Of a stretch of DNA of 64,000 nucleotides, positions 41,722-50,795 are shown piece after piece (position 1 is the first letter of the stretch; every line of letters begins with the position of its first letter). The DNA comes from Bacteroidota bacterium (GTDB taxonomy: Bacteria; Bacteroidota; Bacteroidia; Chitinophagales; Chitinophagaceae), in the NCBI GenBank assembly GCA_018266775.1, contig JAFDZS010000005.1, positions 124,257 to 188,256 of the forward strand. The letters are read 5' to 3'. The notes under the pieces were generated by a model. It saw only the letters and a list, made by a program, of their open reading frames with translations, made no database searches and had not been told where the DNA came from. Made by a program: the position numbers and the translations under genes.

Positions 41722-41750
41722 AGTTATACTTTATAAATTTAAAACAAATT

Positions 41751-42974
41751 CTATATACTAACGGGCATGGTTACCTTGCTTTGCACCATGTTGCTGTCCA
41801 GGTTCTTGATCTCAAACCTGGCCTTACCCTGGTACATAAGGTTCAGCCTGTCCTGCGTGCTTTTAATACCAAAACCATCACCATTGCCGTTGCCATTGAG
41901 TTGCCCGGTGTTTTGCACCAGTAACTCCAGGTTATCGCCGTTAAAATCGGCCACAATACGTACCGTGCCGCCGCGTACCAATTTGCTGATGCCGTGTTTG
42001 ATGGAATTTTCCACCAGCGTTTGCAGCATCATTGGTGGTACGGGCTGGTTCAATGTATCGGGGTCAATATCCATTTCCACACTCAGCCTTTCTTCAAAAC
42101 GCATGTGTTCCAGTGCAAGATAATCTTTTACAATATCCAGTTCTTTCTGCAATGTAACCGTTTCCGCTTTTTCTGCTTTCATACTGCTGCGCAAAATATT
42201 ACTCAGTTCAGTAATGGCTGTTCGGGCCCGTTCCGGGTTTTCATCCACCAACGCCCTGATGCTGTTTAAAGAATTGAAAATAAAATGGGGGTTGATGTGT
42301 GATTTAATGGTTTTCAGTTCCAGTTCCTTCACCGTACTCTCCAGCCGCAGGCGGTCTAACTGGTCGCGCCTGTTTTTGTCCACGTAATGATATACAAGAT
42401 AGATCAGGAACCAGAGACTGACCAATAACAAATTTTGGTAAATACCCAGTAGTTCCCTCTTGTCTTCAAATTTCCATTCACCCTGTGCATTGCGATGCCA
42501 GCCTGTATTTTTACGTATGTCAGAAATGATTTTTATACTCATTGAATCTCTTAACGGCGAAACTGAATAGTATGGAATCTTATCTAGGCCGGCAGCTTCT
42601 TCACTATGTTTTGCTTTTTCCAGTTTATAGTGCTCAATATATTTTTCAAAAGAATATGGGGTAGCTTTTTCAAAAGCATCGCCGCCATAAAATAGCAGCA
42701 ACGCTGTTGCACTTACGCCAATAACAAATACAAACCATACTTTATCAAAAGAAAATCTTAACCAGTTATTTTTTTTGAGTACAGTACGCAGCAGATGAGT
42801 GGATACAATACCGCTTAACAAAAAAATACCCAGGCTGATTAGGTATTCTTTTTGACCTCCATGAATGTCAAATTCTTCTCTAAATACCACTAGGTTGAAA
42901 TAAATATGTATGAGACCAAAGATGCCCCAACCCAAAACCTGGCAAAGCCAATATCGCACATTAAATTTTCCCAT
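41751..42974 (-). CDS. LytS/YehU-type sensor histidine kinase (pair 2)
   Basis: 407 aa. Four hydrophobic segments: two near residues 10-60, one near 75-95 and one near 190-205, with an intervening soluble stretch of about 80 residues (KATPYSFEKYIEHYKLEKA) that is probably periplasmic and may be the sensor. Then comes LESTVKELELKTIKSHINPH, with the phospho-His in INPHFIFNSLNSIR, and the HATPase part (PPMMLQTLVENSIKHGISK and GFGIKSTQDRL). Inner-membrane kinase feeding the LytTR regulator downstream. Differs from pair 1 by the larger external segment. Confidence 0.9.
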   Translation of the reverse strand: MGKFNVRYWLCQVLGWGIFGLIHIYFNLVVFREEFDIHGGQKEYLISLGIFLLSGIVSTHLLRTVLKKNNWLRFSFDKVWFVFVIGVSATALLLFYGGDAFEKATPYSFEKYIEHYKLEKAKHSEEAAGLDKIPYYSVSPLRDSMSIKIISDIRKNTGWHRNAQGEWKFEDKRELLGIYQNLLLVSLWFLIYLVYHYVDKNRRDQLDRLRLESTVKELELKTIKSHINPHFIFNSLNSIRALVDENPERARTAITELSNILRSSMKAEKAETVTLQKELDIVKDYLALEHMRFEERLSVEMDIDPDTLNQPVPPMMLQTLVENSIKHGISKLVRGGTVRIVADFNGDNLELLVQNTGQLNGNGNGDGFGIKSTQDRLNLMYQGKARFEIKNLDSNMVQSKVTMPVSI

Positions 42975-43147
42975 GATACAAAACTAACCGTCAAGATAGT
43001 GAATTTATGGTGAGTTTTGATTAATGGTGAAATGATAGTGTGGGAGGCGGCTTGAGTTCAAAAAAAGCGCATGTTTTTACAGCATAATTTATCAGGGTAC
43101 AGCCAACCATTGGGCAGTAATATCATCTATATTCCGAAACAAACCCG

Positions 43148-43180
43148 TTGCGGGTACAATTACCGAAATACTTATTTTTG
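43148..43180 (+). promoter_or_regulatory. Promoter of the 43186 gene (near-leaderless)
   Basis: TTG at 43148-43150, 22-bp spacer, TATTTTTG at 43173-43180; the ATG follows after five bases, so the mRNA is nearly leaderless. Confidence 0.5.
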
Positions 43181-43185
43181 TTACT

Positions 43186-44355
43186 ATGCAATTAATTCCT
43201 GTAACCGATAAATACACTGCAGCCCAATTTTTACAAACCGCTGTATCTCTTTATCAAAATGATATGAACTGGATCAGGCCGCTGGATAAAGACATTAATG
43301 ATGTATTTGACTGCAACAGAAATAAAACATACCGATTTGGAAAAACCCACCGCTGGATATTGAAAGATGAGAAGGGAAACCTGATTGGCCGCATTGCAGC
43401 ATTCATCAATAAAAAATATAAAAGCAAAGGAGACGATGTACCTGTTGGGGGCATCGGTTTTTTTGAATGCATCAACGATCAAACAGCTGCCAATTATTTA
43501 TTTGACACCGCCAAACAATGGCTGCAGCAAAATGATATGGAAGCAATGGATGGCCCTATCAATTTTGGCGAACGGGACCGCTGGTGGGGGCTGGTAACAG
43601 AAGGATTTCATGAACCATTGTACTGTATGAATTATAACCCGCCGTATTACGTAACACTCTTCGAAAACTATGGGTTTAAGATCTTTTTTAACCAGGTTTG
43701 TTTTGGAATGCACCCCAAAGCTCCACTGAACCCAAAAATATTTGACCGGCATGCCATATATGCCAACAATCCTGATTTTTATGCAAAATGCATGGATGTT
43801 AAACAACTGGAAAAGTTTGCAGGCGATTTTACCATTGTGTACAATAAAGCATGGGCAGGGCATGGCGGTTTAAAACAATTGCATAAAGAACAGGTGCTGC
43901 ACATGTTTCAAACCATGAAGCCTGTGATGGATGAACGCATCATCTGGTTCATTTATAATAAAGAAGAACCCATCGCCATTTTTGTAAACCTGCCCGAACT
44001 GAACCAGTGGTTTAAATACCTTGGTGGCCGTTTTGGAATGTTGCAGAAACTTTATTTTTTATGGTTGAAGAAAACCAAACCCAATAAAAAATTCAGCGGG
44101 CTGGTATTTGGTGTCGTGCCCGAATGGCAGGGTAAAGGTATTGATGCGTTTATGGTGGTGGAAGCAGCCAAAATAATCCAGGGGCCAGAAGTGCCGTATA
44201 CCGAGTATGAAATGCAGTGGATCGGCGATTTTAACCCTAAAATGATCAACATTGCACAAAACCTCAGCGATACATTCCGCAGCCGTAACCTGGCCACTTA
44301 CCGCTATCTTTTCGACCGCACAAAAGAATTCAAACGCCACCCGATTTTAAATTGA
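43186..44355 (+). CDS. Large GNAT-fold protein of Bacteroidota, unknown
   Basis: 389 aa, no signal peptide. Two parts: residues 1-180 with IGRIAAFINKKYKSKGDDVP, GGIGFFECINDQTAANYLFD and FGERDRWWGLVTEGFHEP, and a C-terminal GNAT-like part with SGLVFGVVPEWQGKGIDAFM (acetyl-CoA loop-like) and YEMQWIGDFNPKMINIAQN. This two-part acyl-CoA N-acyltransferase fold is common and uncharacterised in Bacteroidota. Cytoplasmic. It is transcribed alone from a near-leaderless promoter just upstream. Confidence 0.75.
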   Translation: MQLIPVTDKYTAAQFLQTAVSLYQNDMNWIRPLDKDINDVFDCNRNKTYRFGKTHRWILKDEKGNLIGRIAAFINKKYKSKGDDVPVGGIGFFECINDQTAANYLFDTAKQWLQQNDMEAMDGPINFGERDRWWGLVTEGFHEPLYCMNYNPPYYVTLFENYGFKIFFNQVCFGMHPKAPLNPKIFDRHAIYANNPDFYAKCMDVKQLEKFAGDFTIVYNKAWAGHGGLKQLHKEQVLHMFQTMKPVMDERIIWFIYNKEEPIAIFVNLPELNQWFKYLGGRFGMLQKLYFLWLKKTKPNKKFSGLVFGVVPEWQGKGIDAFMVVEAAKIIQGPEVPYTEYEMQWIGDFNPKMINIAQNLSDTFRSRNLATYRYLFDRTKEFKRHPILN

Positions 44356-44382
44356 GTATTCAGGTGTACTTTTTTAACTTTG
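44352..44382 (+). promoter_or_regulatory. Promoter of dnaX
   Basis: TTG at 44352-44354 (overlapping the stop of the previous gene), 20-bp spacer, TAACTTTG at 44375-44382. About 100 bases of leader follow, filled with word repeats such as accattgactattgaccatt. Confidence 0.5.
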
Positions 44383-44399
44383 CTTCTGTTGGCTGATAG

Positions 44400-44487
44400 C
44401 TGATGGTTCATAGTTCATGGCCGCAAGTAACTACTATGGGCTATAAACCATCAACCATTGACTATTGACCATTCACCATCAGCAATT
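44400..44487. repeat. Word-repeat block in the dnaX leader
   Basis: Words of the kind gctgatggttcatagttcat and accattgactattgaccatt; related to the blocks at 2295, 10172 and 62312. Lies in the transcribed leader, just before the ATG at 44488. Confidence 0.6.
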
Positions 44488-46269
44488 ATGGATAAATTCA
44501 TTGTTTCAGCACGGAAATACAGGCCGCAGAACTTTTCAACGGTAGTAGGGCAGGCGCACATTACCACCACTTTAAAAAACGCCATTAAGAACAATCAACT
44601 GGCGCATGCATTTTTATTTTGTGGTCCAAGAGGTGTGGGCAAAACCACCTGCGCCCGCATATTGGCCAAAACCATCAACTGCGAAAATCAAACTGCAGAT
44701 GGGGAAGCCTGTAATACCTGTAACAGCTGTGTGTCTTTCGATGCAGGAACTTCTTTAAATATTCATGAACTGGATGCAGCCAGCAATAACTCGGTAGATG
44801 ACATCCGCAGCCTGGTGGAGCAGGTACGTTTTGCACCACAGGCCGGTAAATACAAAGTGTATATTGTGGACGAGGTGCACATGCTGAGTGCATCGGCTTT
44901 CAACGCTTTTTTGAAAACGCTGGAAGAGCCACCGCCTTATGCCATTTTTATTCTGGCTACTACAGAAAAGCATAAAATATTGCCCACCATCCTCAGCCGT
45001 TGCCAGATATTCGATTTTAAACGCATCACCAATAACGATACGGTAGAACACCTGCAGGAAATTTGTGATAAGGAAGAAATAACAGCAGATAAAGCAGCCC
45101 TGCACATCATAGCACAAAAGAGCGAAGGTTGTATGCGGGATTCACTCAGCATACTGGATAAAATAGTAAGCTTTACCAATGGCCAGCTTACTTATGCCAA
45201 CACGCTGGAACATCTGAATATACTGGATGAAGATTATTATTTCCGCTTTCTTGAATTTATGCAGCAGCAGAATATCAGTGATGCATTATTACTGTATGAT
45301 GAAATTAACCGTAAAGGATTTGAAGGCGATACCGTGCTGGAAGGTTTTGCAGAATTTACCAGGAATATACTCGTAAGCAGGGACACAAAAGCTGCATTAC
45401 TGCTGGAAGTGGCAGAAGACTTCAAGCAAAAATATATGCAGGCGGCACAAAAAGTAAATGCAGCATGGTTAATTGCTGCGCTGAATGTATTGTCTGAAGC
45501 GGAGATCAACTTTAAACAGGCACGCAATAAGCGTTTACTGGTGGAACTGACCTTGATCAAACTCAGTTACCTGCAGCAGGCTATTGAACTGGTGAACAAC
45601 GACGGTGTTGTAAGTAAAAAAAAACTGATTGAGAGTGCAAAACCAGTAGCATTCCGTGCAGTACCGGTTATCCGGTTAAAGGATGAAGCACCTGCATCTG
45701 TTCCACCACAACCAGAAGTAAAAAAAACAGAGGCCCGGTTAACGATTGAAACACCGGCAGCAAAACCTGCGGCAACAACGGCGCCACAACAAACCACAAC
45801 CACCAAGCCTGCAATGGGGGGCATCGGTTCTTTACAAAAACTCAGGCAGAAGATCAGTGCACAAAACAATACACCTAGCAGTGAAGCAAAGGCATTAACT
45901 GAAGAAGATTTGTATGTGGCCTGGGGCCAGTTCATTGACCAGCTGGTTGAACGAAAGAACCATTCTGCCGTTACCAATTTTAAAATGGCCACTTTAAAAG
46001 TGATCGATAATAATACGGTGGAGATCATCACTGAAAATAACATCCAGCAGAAATTTATTGAACAGGAAAGAGCCGGACTGGCAGAACATTTTCAGCAGTA
46101 CTTTTGTAATAAACAATTAACGTATTCGGTAATAATTGTAGAAACAGCACAAAATGATCAACCGGCAGAAAAGCCACTCAGTTCAAAAGAGCAGTACTTG
46201 AAAATAATAGAAGCCTATCCCTTGGTAAAAGAATTAAAAGACCGGCTGCGGCTGGAACTGGATTATTAA
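44488..46269 (+). CDS. dnaX: DNA polymerase III subunits gamma/tau
   Basis: 593 aa from the ATG at 44488 (MDKFIVSARK); the ten upstream codons are word repeat. The AAA+ clamp-loader core has Walker A GPRGVGKTT (residues 46-54), the zinc Cys at 65, 75, 78 and 81, Walker B VYIVDEVHMLS, LEEPPPYAIFILATTE (sensor 1) and SRCQIFDFKRI with the Arg finger. Residues about 400-470 are a Pro/Thr/Ala-rich linker, and the C terminus matches the tau tail of Bacteroidota. Known role: ATP-driven loading of the sliding clamp and holding polymerase cores at the fork. No sign of the frameshift site used in E. coli was looked for systematically. Confidence 0.93.
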   Translation: MDKFIVSARKYRPQNFSTVVGQAHITTTLKNAIKNNQLAHAFLFCGPRGVGKTTCARILAKTINCENQTADGEACNTCNSCVSFDAGTSLNIHELDAASNNSVDDIRSLVEQVRFAPQAGKYKVYIVDEVHMLSASAFNAFLKTLEEPPPYAIFILATTEKHKILPTILSRCQIFDFKRITNNDTVEHLQEICDKEEITADKAALHIIAQKSEGCMRDSLSILDKIVSFTNGQLTYANTLEHLNILDEDYYFRFLEFMQQQNISDALLLYDEINRKGFEGDTVLEGFAEFTRNILVSRDTKAALLLEVAEDFKQKYMQAAQKVNAAWLIAALNVLSEAEINFKQARNKRLLVELTLIKLSYLQQAIELVNNDGVVSKKKLIESAKPVAFRAVPVIRLKDEAPASVPPQPEVKKTEARLTIETPAAKPAATTAPQQTTTTKPAMGGIGSLQKLRQKISAQNNTPSSEAKALTEEDLYVAWGQFIDQLVERKNHSAVTNFKMATLKVIDNNTVEIITENNIQQKFIEQERAGLAEHFQQYFCNKQLTYSVIIVETAQNDQPAEKPLSSKEQYLKIIEAYPLVKELKDRLRLELDY

Positions 46270-46343
46270 GCCGATAATATGTTTCGTTTCCTGTTTTTGC
46301 ATTAATTTCGAACCTCAATTTAAAAATCAGAAATAATTACAAT

Positions 46344-47966
46344 ATGGCAGAAGTGATTCGCATGCCGCTGTTGAGCGATACTATGACGGAAGGGAAGATT
46401 GTGACCTGGAATAAAAAAGTAGGTGACAAAGTTAAAAGTGACGATGTGCTGGCTGATGTGGAAACGGATAAAGCCACTATGGAAGTGGTGGGCTATGCAG
46501 ACGGAACTTTATTATACATTGGTATTCCCGCCGGCGAAGCAGCCAAAGTAAACCAGATCATTGCTATTGTAGGGAAAGATGGGGAAGACATCAGCAATTT
46601 GATTGAAGGTGGAAGTGCACCCAAAGTGACGGCTGCACCAGCACCTGCCGCGGCACCAGCAGTTGCTGCTCCTGCCGCAAGCACAGCTAAAGTAACGTTA
46701 CCGGACGGTGCAAAAGAAATCCGCATGCCATTGTTAAGCGATACTATGACGGAAGGAAAAATTGTATCATGGAATAAAAAAGTAGGCGATCATGTAAAAT
46801 CTGATGATGTGCTGGCTGATGTGGAAACCGATAAAGCTACCATGGAAGTGGTGGGTTATGAAGAGGGTACTTTATTATATGTGGGTGTTGAAGCAGGCAA
46901 TGCAGCAAAAGTAAACGAGATTATTGCGATAGTAGGTAAGGCGGGAACAGATGTAAGCGCTTATGTAGCCGCAGAAAAATCTGGTGCCAATGCAGCCGCT
47001 CCTGCAGCCGCAGCAAGCGCAGCGTCACAAGCCGCAGCCGCTGCCGCACCGGTAGTTGAAGAAGTTGCCGCATCATCTAATGGCAGGGTAAAAGCATCTC
47101 CATTAGCCAAAAAATTAGCTGCTGAAAAAGGAATCGATATCAGCAAAGTATCCGGTAGTGGCGATAATGGAAGGGTAACTAAAAAAGATATTGATAATTA
47201 TGTACCGTCTGCCGCACCGGCAGCACCTGCGGCAAAAGCAGCAACAACTGCAGCGCCTGCGGTAACCACTTATACCGGCGGACAGGAAGGCCATACCGAT
47301 ATTCCATTAACCCAAATGCGTAAAGTGATTGCCCGCCGTTTAAGCGAAAGCAAATTCAGTGCGCCGCATTTCTATCTTACCATGGAAATCAATATGGACA
47401 ATGCCATGACCGCAAGGGCAGCTATGAATGAAGTGAGCCCGGTTAAGATTTCTTTTAACGATATGATCATCAAAGCGAGTGCTATGGCACTGCGCAAACA
47501 TCCAGATGTAAACAGCAGCTGGATGGGCGAGTTCATCCGCCAGAACCATCACATCCATATCGGCTCTGCATTGGCGTTACCTGATGGCCTGATTGTACCG
47601 GTGATCCGTTATGCAGACCAAAAATCATTATCTCAAATTGCAGCCGATGCGAAAGAATTATACGGTAAAGCAAAAGATAAAAAATTGCAACCGGCAGAAT
47701 TCAGCGGTAATACCTTTACTATTTCCAACCTGGGGATGATGGATATTGATGAGTTTACAGCAATCATCAATCCGCCTGACAGTGCCATTCTTGCCGTTGG
47801 TGCCATCAAGGAAAGGGTAGTGAAGAAAGGAGATGGATTTGGGGTAACCAATGTAATGAAATTGACGCTCAGCTGCGACCACAGGAGTGTGGATGGTGCA
47901 GTGGGCGCATCTTTCCTGCAAACATTAAAAAAATACCTGGAAAACCCGGTGACGATGCTGGTGTAA
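46344..47966 (+). CDS. aceF: Pyruvate dehydrogenase E2 (dihydrolipoamide acetyltransferase)
   Basis: 540 aa. Two lipoyl domains are repeated almost word for word (RMPLLSDTMTEGKIV, then VETDKATMEVVGY), with lipoyl Lys at residue 43 and about 164. Ala/Pro-rich linkers separate them from an E3/E1-binding domain (KASPLAKKLAAEKGIDISKV) and a C-terminal catalytic domain with TQMRKVIARRLSESKFSAPH and the active-site SCDHRSVDG. Known role: takes acetyl from the E1 step to CoA; core of the pyruvate dehydrogenase complex in the cytoplasm. The E1 and E3 genes are not adjacent. The internal repeat of the lipoyl domains could recombine. Confidence 0.93.
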   Translation: MAEVIRMPLLSDTMTEGKIVTWNKKVGDKVKSDDVLADVETDKATMEVVGYADGTLLYIGIPAGEAAKVNQIIAIVGKDGEDISNLIEGGSAPKVTAAPAPAAAPAVAAPAASTAKVTLPDGAKEIRMPLLSDTMTEGKIVSWNKKVGDHVKSDDVLADVETDKATMEVVGYEEGTLLYVGVEAGNAAKVNEIIAIVGKAGTDVSAYVAAEKSGANAAAPAAAASAASQAAAAAAPVVEEVAASSNGRVKASPLAKKLAAEKGIDISKVSGSGDNGRVTKKDIDNYVPSAAPAAPAAKAATTAAPAVTTYTGGQEGHTDIPLTQMRKVIARRLSESKFSAPHFYLTMEINMDNAMTARAAMNEVSPVKISFNDMIIKASAMALRKHPDVNSSWMGEFIRQNHHIHIGSALALPDGLIVPVIRYADQKSLSQIAADAKELYGKAKDKKLQPAEFSGNTFTISNLGMMDIDEFTAIINPPDSAILAVGAIKERVVKKGDGFGVTNVMKLTLSCDHRSVDGAVGASFLQTLKKYLENPVTMLV

Positions 47967-47989
47967 CAGGAAAAGCGTAAAGTATGTTT

Positions 47990-48018
47990 AAGCGTTAGCA
48001 ATTGCTGACGCTTTTTTA
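47990..48018 (+). terminator. Intrinsic terminator
   Basis: agcgttagc (47991-47999) / gctgacgct (48004-48012), one G-U pair, then TTTTTT, directly after aceF. Confidence 0.8.
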
Positions 48019-48062
48019 TGTTCAGGGATTAATTGTATTTATAGTAAAGCTAAATTCCAAAA

Positions 48063-48257
48063 ATGAAAACCCTTAAGTTTTGGGGAATACTCTCAGGTAT
48101 TTCAGCTGCTGCAACAATATTTGGTGCATGGGCAAAACTAACCCATCAATCCTTTGCCGATACCATGCTGAATATCGCTATGCCCGCAACTGCCGTTTGC
48201 CAGGGCGTATACTGGTATTTTAAATTTACCGCATTAGGCAAGAAGAAAGAAAGCTAA
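48063..48257 (+). CDS. Small two-helix membrane protein
   Basis: 64 aa, MKTLKFWGIL onward, with two hydrophobic segments (about residues 6-24 and 32-52) and a short Lys-rich tail. The pattern GAWAKLTHQSFADTMLNIA recalls the membrane part of GldL-type proteins but is too short to assign. Probably inner membrane. Upstream of the regulator at 48359; function unknown. Confidence 0.6.
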   Translation: MKTLKFWGILSGISAAATIFGAWAKLTHQSFADTMLNIAMPATAVCQGVYWYFKFTALGKKKES

Positions 48258-48310
48258 CCTCTTTCAATTGTACATTAAACATATTGCTCCATAATTTCTT
48301 TTCAAAAACT

Positions 48311-48340
48311 TTTGAAAATTCAAAAAATGATTTATCTTTA
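48311..48340 (+). promoter_or_regulatory. Promoter of the GbsR/MarR-type gene
   Basis: TTTG at 48311-48314, 18-bp spacer, TATCTTTA at 48333-48340; the ATG at 48359 follows 18 bp later. Confidence 0.52.
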
Positions 48341-48358
48341 TGTAAGAAAACGCATTTT

Positions 48359-48865
48359 ATGAAATTATCAGAAGCAAAAGCACAGTTCATCAGCAGTTGG
48401 GGAGCCTTTGGTACGCATTGGGGCATTAACCGTACTATGGCGCAGATACATGCACTGCTGCTGGTATGCCCTGAACCCATCACCCAGGATGAGATTATGG
48501 AAGAACTGAACATCAGCCGTGGCAATGTGAACATGAACACCCGCGACCTGGTGGACTGGGGTTTGGTAGAAAGGGTGATCATTCCCGGAGAAAGAAAAGA
48601 ATATTTTGCTGCAGAAAAAGACATCTGGAAGGTAGCCACACAAATCATCAGGGAAAGAAAGAAAAGGGAACTGGACCCGATGCTGAAGCTGTTATCACAA
48701 TTAGAAAAGATTGATGGTGATAAGAAAGATGCGGAAACCAAACAGTTTATTGATACTGTTGCCGGCATTCGCAAGTTTGGTGGCCAGGCAGATAAAATGC
48801 TGGAAGTAATGATTAAAGCAGATGAAAGCTGGTTCCTGGGCAGTTTACTGAAGTTCTTTAAATAG
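48359..48865 (+). CDS. GbsR/MarR-family transcription regulator
   Basis: 168 aa from the ATG at 48359 (MKLSEAKAQF); the 25 codons before it include the promoter. The winged-helix part is clear: WGAFGTHWGINRTMAQIHAL, EPITQDEIMEELNISRGNVN, then NTRDLVDWGLVERV and GERKEYFAAEKDIWKV. The C terminus is a long helix pair, probably for dimers. Known family role: repression of osmoprotectant or membrane-related genes, responding to a small ligand. It probably controls the cluster downstream (49049-51571), separated by the hairpins at 48895-48970. Confidence 0.86.
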   Translation: MKLSEAKAQFISSWGAFGTHWGINRTMAQIHALLLVCPEPITQDEIMEELNISRGNVNMNTRDLVDWGLVERVIIPGERKEYFAAEKDIWKVATQIIRERKKRELDPMLKLLSQLEKIDGDKKDAETKQFIDTVAGIRKFGGQADKMLEVMIKADESWFLGSLLKFFK

Positions 48866-48894
48866 TTTAACTGGTAATGCAACTGAGGTGACTA

Positions 48895-48970
48895 CATGGT
48901 CTGACGTCCACGTCTGACCATGATCGAAGTAGTACTGGTTATTAACACGATCAGGCGCAGGCGTCTGATC
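48895..48970. repeat. Two related hairpins (REP-like) after the GbsR gene
   Basis: catggtctgacg / cgtctgaccatg (48895-48922) and gatcaggcg / gcgtctgatc (48949-48970). The arms of both hairpins use the same words (tGACG / CGTCtGA). T-poor on both sides, so not typical terminators. Confidence 0.7.
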
Positions 48971-49048
48971 ATATTTCAGCAGCCATTCCGCTGCTTTTAT
49001 TTGAAAACAATATTTCAATTTTTTCTGAAATTTTAAAATATACTGTAT

Positions 49049-49414
49049 ATGAAAACGTTTAAGATCATTGATTGCTGGGTCAGCGTTGTATTGATTACAT
49101 TCTTTACAACAATGGCATTAATCAACGGAACAGCATTTACCATTAACAACCAGGTGTTTTATGGGTATTTTGCAGTGGGCGGCTGGCAGGTGATCAGCAT
49201 GATCGTACATGCAGTGAATGGATGGTTTACCAACAGAAGAACAGGTGCCCGGTATATCTATCATTGGATTGTGGTGATTGCACTGGTGACTTTTCCAGCA
49301 GGATCCTTTTTCATATTGTTATTTACAGCACCCTTTATGGCAGTTGGTTATACAGCACTGTGTTGCAGGGAAACCTGGTATATCATGCACCGGCCACTAA
49401 GCCTTTTAAAATAA
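49049..49414 (+). CDS. Four-helix membrane protein, unknown
   Basis: 121 aa, MKTFKIIDCW onward, with four hydrophobic segments (about residues 8-28, 34-56, 70-88 and 90-110). No family assigned. It precedes another membrane protein by seven bases and an NAD-dependent epimerase-like gene, in the cluster led by the GbsR-type regulator. Inner membrane. Confidence 0.7.
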   Translation: MKTFKIIDCWVSVVLITFFTTMALINGTAFTINNQVFYGYFAVGGWQVISMIVHAVNGWFTNRRTGARYIYHWIVVIALVTFPAGSFFILLFTAPFMAVGYTALCCRETWYIMHRPLSLLK

Positions 49415-49420
49415 GCATTC

Positions 49421-49867
49421 ATGAAAAAAAATGTTGTATACTGGAAATGGGTAGTGATGCTGTTGTGCATTTTCATCACTGCATTTACACTCAGCCGTTA
49501 TGCACTGCTGGTGAATCATTTGTTGCGTATTCAGTACAACGGTTTATTTGAAGTGGTGATGGTTACCGGTATGATTGCATTTCAATATCTATGGATAAGA
49601 AAGTACAAGGCATCAATTCAATGGGCATATTTTTTCAGGATGCTGATGGTTTCATTGATGGGGTCTGTTTTGTTGTGGCCGTTACTCATCTTCAACCGTT
49701 ATCATTTGCAAAGTGATAAAGTGAACCTGTTGTATTTTTTCAGTGTGGTGGCCATCATGTTTATTGTGCATAAAAGAATGGTGGCACAAATGCAGTTACC
49801 GGTTTTACTTTCTTATACCTGGATTTTATATCGTATCATAATATTGATTTTTATTCTGCCATTATGA
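49421..49867 (+). CDS. Membrane protein, unknown
   Basis: 148 aa with about five hydrophobic segments (MKKNVVYWKWVVMLLCIFIT, then VVMVTGMIAFQYL, LMVSLMGSVLLWPLLIF and the C-terminal YRIIILIFILPL). Its stop overlaps the ATG of the TIGR01777 gene by four bases, so the two are translationally coupled. Function unknown; the operon suggests an envelope role. Confidence 0.68.
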   Translation: MKKNVVYWKWVVMLLCIFITAFTLSRYALLVNHLLRIQYNGLFEVVMVTGMIAFQYLWIRKYKASIQWAYFFRMLMVSLMGSVLLWPLLIFNRYHLQSDKVNLLYFFSVVAIMFIVHKRMVAQMQLPVLLSYTWILYRIIILIFILPL

Positions 49868-50751
49868 AAAATAAAATAGTTATAGCAGGCGGCACGGGTT
49901 TTACAGGAAGGTATTTACAAAAACGGTTTGAAGATGAAGATTATGAAGTAATCATCATTTCACGAAAACCCGGAACAGTACAATGGAATGATACTGCCGC
50001 ATTAATTCGTGCTTTGGACAATGCCGCTTTACTCATTAACCTTGCAGGCAAATCAGTCAACTGCCGGTATACAGAAAAAAATAAAAAAGAAATACTGGAA
50101 TCAAGAACAGTAACAACAGAAGCATTGGGCAATGCCATACTGCAATGCAGCCATCCACCAGCATTATGGATCAACGCAGGTACGGCAACCATTTACCGCC
50201 ATGCGGAAGACAGGCCAATGACAGAAAGTAATGGCGAAATGGGCAGTGGCTTTTCAGTATATGTTGCGACAAGCTGGGAACAAAGTTTTTTTACATTTCA
50301 ATTACCCAAAACAAGAATGGTGGTGCTGCGCATGGCCATCGTATTGGGAAAAGATGATGGTGTATTCACCCGTTTAAAAAACCTGGTGCGTTTTGGTTTA
50401 GGTGGTAAACAGGGAAATGGTAAACAAATGTTCAGCTGGGTACACATTGAAGATTTATACCGCCTGGTTGTATTCATTCAACAGCATGATGAAATGTCTG
50501 GCGTTATTAATGCAGCGGCACCAAATCCCGTAAGCAATGCTCTATTAATGAAAACATTGCGCACACAAATGCACCGGCCCCTGGGTTTGCCAACGCCAAA
50601 ATGGTTACTGAAAATGGGCGCAGTTGTAATTGGCACAGAAACAGAACTGGTTTTAAAAAGCCGTTGGGTACTACCAGGAAAATTACAACAGGCAGGCTTT
50701 AATTTTCAATTTCCTGAAATCGGAAATGCAATAGCCGATCTCCTGCATTAA
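49864..50751 (+). CDS. TIGR01777-family NAD(P)-binding epimerase-like protein
   Basis: 295 aa. Rossmann start IVIAGGTGFTGRYLQKRF, then INLAGKSVNCRYTEKNKKEI, RTVTTEALGNAI, the place of the usual SDR active site (WINAGTATIYRH), FSVYVATSWEQSF and LRMAIVLGKDDGVF, and a C-terminal DUF1731-like tail (GLPTPKWLLKMGAVVIGTET). Family of SDR proteins like E. coli YfcH; the substrate is not known. Overlaps the membrane gene upstream by four bases. Found with GbsR-type regulator and DCC genes, an arrangement recurrent in Bacteroidota as far as I recall. Confidence 0.85.
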   Translation: MKNKIVIAGGTGFTGRYLQKRFEDEDYEVIIISRKPGTVQWNDTAALIRALDNAALLINLAGKSVNCRYTEKNKKEILESRTVTTEALGNAILQCSHPPALWINAGTATIYRHAEDRPMTESNGEMGSGFSVYVATSWEQSFFTFQLPKTRMVVLRMAIVLGKDDGVFTRLKNLVRFGLGGKQGNGKQMFSWVHIEDLYRLVVFIQQHDEMSGVINAAAPNPVSNALLMKTLRTQMHRPLGLPTPKWLLKMGAVVIGTETELVLKSRWVLPGKLQQAGFNFQFPEIGNAIADLLH

Positions 50752-50795
50752 CCATAACAACAAATCCAATCAGCAACCTTAACTTTGTATTTGAA

